From Lineus longissimus (lineage: Eukaryota > Nemertea > Pilidiophora > Heteronemertea > Lineidae): a DNA stretch of 64,000 bases. How positions within the stretch are numbered: the stretch's first letter is position 1; each line of letters begins with the position of its first letter. Positions 55,676 through 64,000 of the stretch are shown piece after piece. The position numbers and the translations under genes were made by a program. The stretch covers positions 8,062,501 through 8,126,500 of the forward strand of contig NC_088315.1 in the NCBI RefSeq assembly GCF_910592395.1. The letters run 5' to 3'. A model generated the notes under the pieces. That model was not told the origin of the DNA and did not search any database. It saw nothing but the letters and a program-made list of their open reading frames with translations.

Positions 55676-56375
55676 CTATCCTGAATTTGCATGAGCATAC
55701 TGAATGCCGTCTCTGAGCCGTCTCTGAGAAGATGCGATCATTCTTGAACAATGCGTCCATGTTGTCTTTCCCAAGAACGTACGTTGTTGGGCTTTTTCAC
55801 AGCAGTCTTTCCTAATAAAGGTGCTATACTCCCGCGCAGGGACAACCAAATGAACCTCAAGTGACCCATCAGGGGTGACCCTGAACATCCCTAACGAGGT
55901 ATCCATGAAAACCTTGCTTATGAAAGAGGTTGCAAGAAAAACGCTCGGCTGTGCAAGTGTTGTCTTCGGAGAATCCGTCACAGCTTATCAATATTACCAT
56001 TGATGCTTGGGCTCTGCCAATTGTTTTAATAGGGTTATCCCGGTCTATTTAGCGCATTTGAATGAACATACTGCATGACCGTCTGTGAGCCGTCGAGAAG
56101 CAAATTCGCACTTGCTGGCAATTTCTTTTTGCGCCCGTGTGTGTCCATGCTGTCTCTACCGTACGGTTAGACGTTCTCATAGCAGTCGGTCCCCAATAAA
56201 GGTGCTACCCCTCGCAGGGACAATCAAATGATCCTGCCAGAGGGGAAGGCAAGCGGGTGGGGATCTTCGAATTTGCCACTGAAAATCCCCAGCACTGAAA
56301 GAATGAGGTTTCCATAATAACTTTGCCCATGAATGAAGTTGACGCCCGACCCCCGTCAAAAACGCGCGTCTTGTC
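55676..56375. repeat. Diverged tandem duplication of about 370 bases
   Basis: GAGCATACTGAATGCCGTCT near 55691 matches GAACATACTGCATGACCGTC near 56064. AATAAAGGTGCTATACTCCC matches AATAAAGGTGCTACCCCTCG. On the minus strand both copies read related peptide (HLVVPAREYSTFIRKD and HLIVPARGSTFIGDRL). This could be a decayed duplicated exon or plain DNA; no family recognised. Confidence 0.5.
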
Positions 56376-56479
56376 AGGACGATCAGGATGACGATATGGA
56401 CAAGTCTAGCCTACCCTTGCATTCGGTTGTGAACCCCCGCCATATCAAACCCTCACATACCCTCCCACTCCTATTCTGA

Positions 56480-58740
56480 CGGCCCTGAACTTGGCTGTGA
56501 CTGTCACAACAGTACGACTCACATACACATGTCCTTCTCCCACTCCCAGTCAGATGGTTATGGACTTGGCTATGACTGTCACAACAGTGCGACTGACATG
56601 CACATGTCCTAGGAATCTCTATACCCTCCAACTCCCGCTCAGATGGTTATGTCCTAGATATCTCTGTACCCTCCCACTCCCACTCAGATGATTATGGACT
56701 TGGCTATGACTGACACAACAGTGCGACTGACATGCACATGTCCTAGGTATCTCTGTACCCTCCAACTCCCGCTCAGATGGTTATGTCCTAGATATCTCTG
56801 TACCCTCCCACTCCCACTCAGATGATTATGGACTTGGCTATGACTGTCACAACAGTGCGACTCACATGCACATGTCCTAGGTATCTCTGTACCCTCCCAC
56901 TCCCACTCAAATGGTTATGGACTTGGCTGTGACTGTCACAACAGTGCGATTGACATGCACATGTCCTAGGTATCTCTGTACCCTCCAACTCCCACTCAGA
57001 TGGTTATGGACTTGGCTGTGACTGTCACCACAGTGCGACTGACATGCACATACCCTTGGTATCTCTGTACCCTCCCACTCCCACTCAGATGGTTATGGAC
57101 TCGGCTGTGACTGTCACAACAGTGCGACTGACATGCACATGTCCTAGATATCTCTGTACCCTCCAACTCCCGCTCAGAGGGTTATGGACTTGGCTGAGAC
57201 TGTTACAACAGTGCGACTGACATGCACGTCCTAGGTATCTCTGTCCCCTCTCACTCCCACTCAGATTGTTATGGACTTGGCTATGACTGTCACAACAGTG
57301 CGACTGACATGCACATATCCTTGGTATCTCTGTACCCTCCCACTTCTACTCAGATGGTTATAGACTCGGCTATGACTGTCACAACAGTGCGACTGACATG
57401 CACATGTCCTAGATATCTCTGTACCCTCCCACTCCCACTCAGATGGTTATGGACTCGGCTATGACTGTCACAACAGTGCGACTGACATGCACATGTCCTA
57501 GGTATCTCTGTACCCTCCCACTCCCACTCAGATGGTTATGGACTTGGCTATGACTGTCACAACAGTGCGACTGACATGCACATGTCCTAGGTATCTCTGT
57601 ACCCTCCCACTCCCACTCAGATGGTTATGGACTTGGCTGAGACTGTCACAACAGTGCGACCGATATGCACATGTCCTTGGTATCTCTGTACCCTCCAACT
57701 CCCACTCAGATGGTTATGGACTTGGCTATGACTGTCACAACAGTGCGACTGACATGCACATGTCCTTGGTATCTCTGTACCCTCCCACTCCCACTCAGAT
57801 GGTTATGGACTTGGCTGTGACTGTCACAACAGTGTGACTGACATGCACATGTCCTTGGTATCTCTGTACCCTCCCACTCCCACTCAGATGGTTATGGACT
57901 TGGCTGAGACTGTCACAACAGTGCGACTGACATGCACATGTCCTAGGAATCTCTATACCCTGCCACTCCCACTCAGATGGTTATGGACTTGGCTGAGACT
58001 GTCACAAAAGTGCGACTGACATGCACATTTCCTAGGTATCTCTGTACCCTCTCACTCCCGCTCAGATGGTTATAGACTTGGCTGAGACTGTCACAACAGT
58101 GCGACTCACATGCGCATGTCCTACGTATGTACCCTCCCACTCCCACTCAGATGGTTATGGACTTGGCTGAGACTGTCACAAAAGTGCGACTGACATGCAC
58201 ATGTCCTAGGTATCTCTGTACCCTCTCACTCCCGCTCAGATGGTTATGGACTTGGCTGAGACTGTCACAAAAGTGCGACTCACATGCGCATGTCCTACGT
58301 ATGTACCCTGCCAATCCCACTCAGATGGTTATGGACTTTGCTGTACCATGTGTACTGTCATACCAGTTTGACCGATATATACATATCTCAGGTATGTATG
58401 TACTTGGACAGTCCCAAACAGACGGTCCTGGGAATGGCTGTGACTGTCATTAAACTGACATACAAATGTCCTAGGACCTGGACCAGTGTGACTGACGTGC
58501 CCTTGTCCTAGGTATATATGTACCCACCATCGCCAATCAGATTGCCATACGGCCTTTGCCTTTACTGTCACAACAGTGTGACTGATATGCAACCCTCCCT
58601 GACCATCTGCTTTACCTGGTCTGGCACAGCAGAGCAACTGATATGCACACGGCCTAGGTATGTATGTATGTACCCTGCCACTCCCATTCAGATGGCCCTC
58701 GCCTTTGCTGCGACTGTCACAACAGTTTGACTGACATTCT
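56480..58740. repeat. 89-base minisatellite, roughly 25 copies
   Basis: The unit contains GATGGTTATGGACTTGGCTA, ACTGTCACAACAGTGCGACT, GACATGCACATGTCCTAGGT and ATCTCTGTACCCTCCCACTC. Copies at 57531, 57620, 57709, 57798 and 57887 are spaced at exactly 89 bases. Units beyond about 58330 are degenerate. 89 is not a multiple of 3, so the long open frames here shift frame from unit to unit. Confidence 0.88.
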
Positions 58741-61700
58741 AGTAAGGCCAGGTGCCAACCATCATTGTGGGAGACTGATTGTGCCAGTGGGATCTCTTCA
58801 GTATTGTTAAACCTCTATGTCTCCATGACAGCTTACATAGAGTCAGGCGACATAAAAAGAAATAAAGAAACAGCCAATCTATGAAACAATAACTTATTTT
58901 ATTTCACTTTAGTTCCATAGAGTTTATGTACCATGATACAAATTGCGAATGACTGAATATAACCGACATGATGAGTAAAGAAACAAAGTTAATGAGAACA
59001 TTGGTCAATGTACATTAAGATTCATTAGTATTATACAATCTATATATAAACGTTTGATTTAAACAACAATTGACACTTCCAAATCGTATTCGGCTAACAT
59101 GCCGCAACTAGTTCCTAGACTGGTTCACGATTCTACCACCAGAGGTCTTTTTACAACACCCTCAAGAGCAGTATTGGAACCAGTCTATTTGCAAGTCAAT
59201 GAGAACGTGATGCTGACGTCACCTGGAGTTTTGAGACACTATGACTGGATTGATGCATGCTGTCATAATATATGTATCTAATCCCAAAATATCCAATGTG
59301 AAATGAGCGTCAGTTGGGTTAATGATAGAACTGTCTCAAATCCAGCACATCTTTGGAATTCATTCAAACAGTCAGGTGAGGGAATTCTGAATCTGTCACC
59401 TGGTTATCAATTCTGTGGGCTATTGATTCTGCAGCTGGTTATCAAATCTATGGGATATTTTGACTCTGCCAGCTGGATTTTAATTATGGGAATTTTGACT
59501 CTGCCCCCTATCAATTCTTTCAAAGTGACAGATCATGGGAAATTTATATACGGTTCAGATTAAATTTGAAGCTACTGATTTCATCTGAATTCCAATGTGG
59601 AACAATAAACAACAAATTTCTATTCTACAGTCCATTCACTCACAATAAGCGCACATTGCCTTTTAGTTGAAGAATTTTAATTACCTGAAAATCCATTCTA
59701 ACATCGATGTCAACAGATTGCATCCACATGGCATAGAAACCTCTCGTTTAACTGAATGATGAACCCATGTACATGCAACTTTCATGTTTCCTTGTTTAAA
59801 CTAAAGTGAGATGTGTTTCCATCAACAGAGGTCATGCAGTGACGTCATTCATGTCACTAGGACATCCATTTTGGACATCAATCTACATTGACCTTGTCAC
59901 TGTTGACGTCACCCACAAAGTGTGCCATGCGAGTATAACATCATGATTGACGTCACCACAGTACTGCCACTGTTGCACACATTATAATGTGCCACATTGC
60001 CAAGTGATATGTAAACTTGACTTCGAAAATGGTGCCTCTTGTTTGATGACGTCATCTGCACATGCCTCTGTATACATGGAAGTGTACATTAACTTCAATA
60101 ACTTGGTATAACCTGTGCATTACAAGTTTTCTGGTCAAGGGCACCACAAGCAAACATGCTTTTCACATGGACAAGGTCCAATATAACAGAGAAAACTGGA
60201 ATAAATCTCCTCTCTCAAATTGACATTATCTCGTAATTTCTATTGAACCTTATAACAGTATGTCTACCAAATTCGAATCAGTTACCTACCTCAAACTAAA
60301 TTCATTCACTCTGGTTTAAGCATTTACTACAGCAAAAAAACAAGCATAAAGCTGACTAGATTAAAGCCCCAGTAATTTCTATGAACACAATCTCAACTCC
60401 ACATACCCTACAAGATTTTTCTTCAAGATTCCTGCAACAGACCAACAGATCACACATCAGGAAAAGCCTGTGGCACCGAAATTGATACCTTACTCTTGGT
60501 GTTGATTGTCCTGCTCAATGCCGCTCAGGTTGGAGCTGTCAATACTTCAAGGCCTCGGCAAGGTGTCTAGGTATTATAGCTCCACCCCCCACCCAATTTT
60601 ACAAGTCAACCAATACCTCCAGTTCGAACACTTAATCAAATGTGAGAACTTTGCCTTGGCTAAGAATGTCGCAGAGAAATTCTAAGACGGATTTCATCTG
60701 ATTGTAAGATATTGCCATTGTATTGATACACAAGATAATTCAGTCATGGTACTTGCAACGCTTCGGTGGGATTCTCTTCAGACAAGGACTTGAAAGCCCA
60801 AAAAAACTTATCTTGATTTTGAACCAATAATATTTTAACAGGATTTCAACTGGTTGTCATACTTTTTCGTCCTCCAAACAGTAAGAGGGGAGAAAAAAAT
60901 TGCGAATGAACCTCATCAGAAGAATCACTTCAAGAGATAGTGCATGTAATTATGCTGACAATCAAATGCATCTTCTGCACAAATTAACCAAAGCGATGTG
61001 GATATGTACAGCATAGAACTATGTACACCTGTAGACAAATTTACAAAAGAAACTAACTTATCAACAAATTGTGTGGCGGTGTGGTATTGGTGTGGACAAT
61101 ATTTCATATCATCTAGGAGGATAAACTTCTTTTGTAGAAAATACAGAATGCGACTGACTCGTATACTCAAATGTGACTCATATAATGCATGTGCAGGCAC
61201 TGGAAAAGCTTCTTAATCCTGTCAACATGAAACTGGCTTTTGCGTAAGAATTTCCAAGTTTCATGGCAAACGCCTTCCGTTCAGAGAAGCACGCACCCTC
61301 TCCCCAGCGAAAGTTAAAGACAACAAATGACATCTTTGCAGTGCAAACTTGGAGTCGGACTCCAAACCAGTGTAGGAATAAAGCGCCACACAAACAAGCA
61401 ATTTTTGTTGCTGCAACCTCTGATTATAATCACTGCTATGTGTGACAAAATATCACTTGTCCGTGGGTAAACCTGGTGAACGCTTTGTTTGACATTGATT
61501 GCAGGTTGCTGCGATATCCGATTCTCAGCTTGTCGGCCGCAACGATCACTGCAAACTTGGGATTTATTGCATGCAATCTTCATCACAGCTCACAGCGATA
61601 TGAATTGCTCATTTGCAGGAGGCTTCAGTTAGTCCACAGATGCAGTTGAAAAGCCTCACAGACGAGGTCATTCAGGGAGAGGGCAACCATTCAAATTCAG

Positions 61701-63928
61701 GAACATAGTTTGAGGCATTTTACATACTGCTTGAAAATTGTAATTGAATCAACAATCCCATTAGAATAGAGTCAAACAGAGTTTATCGTTGAACCAGCCA
61801 CACTTACAGACAAATCTACACACAAAGTCAACTTCAAAAGACGAAGCATGTGCCTATTTTCCATGCAGGCATCACTGGCAAACCAATTCAAGTTACTAAA
61901 ACTTTGTGGCGAAAAACATCTTCTGCTAGTGTGTGACTTTGAATAGCAAGAAGGAGAAGACAGGGTCCACATTATCCGAGCTGCTACAACAATAGTTGTG
62001 GCAAAATATTTCCAGTAGCGTAAATTTAACAGAATAGTTTTAGCCGGAGTAATTCAAGTGGTCGTCTGCTGTCATCACCTCGCCTGTACTATGAGAAGTC
62101 GCATCCGTCTCGGAAACTATTTTTATACACTTACACCACCTATTGAAGGCAACTAGAATCAGGTACATCTACACGCATTCAACATCGGCAGTTGTCCTAA
62201 CATATCTCTAACATGGCTAACTTCGGCATAATCTCTCTCGAGGTGACTGCGATGCCATCTATGATCCAATTTAATCTACATGCAAAGCACGCGTTAATGA
62301 ATCTTACGTTTTCATACAAAAATGACCATGATTCGACAATGAATTAAACAATACTACCAGTTGGAGCAGACTTGCTGGAAAATGTATTGTCGAGTTGAAA
62401 GTTCAAACGGAATAGGTGTCTACACACCTGGGCATCTGACGCAGCAATATCCAGCGCCCTTTCCACAGCCAATGGTCTTTACCAGTGAAAACCAAGAATC
62501 ACAAAATAAAATCGGCGTCCATGTGAGTGACTGGAAAGCCTTCTGTGTACCAATGTCACTGACATCGCCATTAGCGGATCATATTTCTTCAACAACTAAA
62601 TTTCACAGCGAGAAACGCTTCTTCCCATGCAGGGCAACGCCCACAAAAAAAATAGCAAGAGACTGATTTATCATTCCCAAACAGTGCCATGCTTATATCC
62701 CCTACTAATTATCAAAATATTCAAACTACCTCTCCCAGCTATTGCAAAGTTCATTCTCAGTATTCAGACATTCAATTTCATCAAACATTATATTAATACA
62801 GGAATAAGTTATGTGATCCATGATAGTTTTGTCAAGGGACTACGTCCCGACATTCTCCGCAATACGAAAATTTCAAATAATTTCACTGAACTCTGAGTTA
62901 TCGATCATGCTCCAACCGTAGTTGAAATACCTTAGAATAAACTCTGCCAATGGATTGTCATGGGAAAATAACTGGTTAAGTTACACCTCAACTCAAGAAG
63001 GCCTATACCACCAGTACATAGATGTATAAGTTGCAATCAAATGTACATGGGATTTCAGTCAACTGCACAGAAACCAAATGTAAATCGATGTGGTAGAATC
63101 TACACATGATGTGCGTAAGATTGCAAAGAAATTTATCTTTATTCACCAAAGTTGGTTGGGATCACATGTAGAGAAGTTAAGATGAATTTTACGACTCTGA
63201 CTTGACTTTGAGACTGAATTTTGGTCATGTTGTGACATCTTAAATCAAACGCTTTCACAATTACTTGTAAAGGCTTAAGTTTCAAAGAAGAGTCAGAGTT
63301 GTAAAAGTCACCTTAACCATGCACTCTCACGACATGCAATGCCAGACTGACAGAGGAGTCACATATATTTTGAGTATATCGGTGTTACATATTGCACAGG
63401 TGGTCAGGGTCTCCTCAAGTTGGAAATGAAATATACACAGAGTGATTAAGTGACGATGATCCTGTACAACGTTGATGTGTAAAACCATGTAGAGATAAGA
63501 GTTTCTTTCTGTACCATCTGGTACCAAGTACCGTCTGGTACCAAGTACTGTCCAGTACCAACCATACCATCCGGTACGCTGTACACTCACATGTATCCCT
63601 GTATTGTTAAATCACCTCCATCCATCAGAATGTTCATCGGAACATATTATCAATGCAGTGTATACTTATATACATATAAACACACATAGGACATCCCTCG
63701 TATTTGCATATTAATCAGGTTATACCAAAGACTACAGTACTGGTCAAATCTAATCCACCAAGCGTCCCGTGGTCATACTATTGTTGGGTCTGCCAGAAGG
63801 CCTCGAGTGCTTTGTTGTAAAAACAGGAAAAAAACCAACAGTTTGCGATGCAAATGAATAGTAACATCGTCAGCATATAGGAGTCTCCACTGCAACCAGC
63901 GATATTGCTGGTCTCATTGGTTTTCCGA
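58741..63928. other. Unique AT-rich DNA, possibly a long 3' UTR (minus strand)
   Basis: More than 5 kb without the tandem repeats that fill the preceding 19 kb, and without a supported coding exon on either strand. This contrast, with the candidate poly(A) signal at 58898, would fit a long 3' UTR of a gene beyond 64000. A small GGTACCAAGTACCGTCT repeat lies at 63510-63580. Confidence 0.3.
58898..58903 (-). terminator. Candidate poly(A) signal of a minus-strand gene to the right
   Basis: TTTATT on the plus strand reads AATAAA on the minus strand, about 160 bases beyond the end of the 89-base array. Confidence 0.3.
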
Positions 63929-64000
63929 TCAACAGTTTGGCGTGCGTGGGGACTCTGTCCCCATTGTCTGTCGCTTCAAAGATGACGTATCACCGGGCCC
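63778..64000 (-). CDS. Possible 3' end of a minus-strand gene (partial, uncertain)
   Basis: One minus-strand frame is open from the window edge for 23 codons (GPGDTSSLKRQTMGTESPRT, stop at 63929-63931). Another is open from about 63973 to a stop at 63778-63780 and includes a hydrophobic stretch (MLTMLLFICIANCWFFSCFY). Neither is long enough to decide, and both may be chance. Confidence 0.2.

Noticed and set aside
57222-58511. Plus-strand open frames of 60 to 108 codons
   Set aside because: They follow the 89-base repeat, which shifts frame each unit; codon pattern is not protein-like.

Overview
This is eukaryotic nuclear DNA, most likely from a marine invertebrate. It has small exons with GT/AG introns, AATAAA-type poly(A) signals, long gene-poor introns, many minisatellites, short inverted-repeat elements and tRNA-like dispersed repeats. 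I see no operons, Shine-Dalgarno sites, CRISPR arrays or phage genes. The species cannot be fixed from sequence alone; a mollusc, brachiopod, hemichordate, echinoderm or cephalochordate would all fit.

Four protein genes can be modelled with matching splice phases. (1) Plus strand, 1407-14545: the 3' nine exons of a gene for a protein with two cyclic-nucleotide-binding domains (CNBD2-like); its 5' end lies left of the window. (2) Minus strand, 25426-23527: a complete three-exon alpha-1,3-fucosyltransferase (GT10 family, Golgi type II membrane protein, 470 residues). (3) Minus strand, 28435-27428: a secreted Ser-Gly repeat protein of 335 residues that resembles a proteoglycan core, with a decayed paralogous exon about 6 kb away at 21399-21647. 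(4) Plus strand, 31441-39155: a nine-exon, 1015-residue protein with an N-terminal membrane anchor, a possible PP1-docking motif and a long acidic disordered region; I recognise no family. A fifth, tentative item is a CRE/CCAAT promoter with a possible first exon at 41538-41583.

Layout: 1-14.5 kb, gene 1 with large introns holding nuclear-receptor-like half-sites, small MITEs and an RFX X-box cluster; 14.5-23.3 kb, intergenic DNA with a 1 kb inverted-repeat element and the decayed Ser-Gly exon; 23.3-28.8 kb, the two minus-strand genes; 28.8-31.4 kb, a 132 bp MITE and a degenerate tandem repeat; 31.4-39.3 kb, gene 4; 39.3-58.7 kb, a repeat-dominated tract (about 195 bp bipartite satellite-like array with a 560 bp higher-order period, tRNA-head/fold-back composites, about 80-105 bp, 150-163 bp, 40 bp, about 60 bp and 89 bp tandem arrays); 58.7-64 kb, mostly unique AT-rich DNA that may be the 3' UTR of a minus-strand gene lying to the right.

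The four genes show no sign of acting in one pathway. The fucosyltransferase and the Ser-Gly protein both belong to the secretory pathway, but nothing in the sequence links one to the other.
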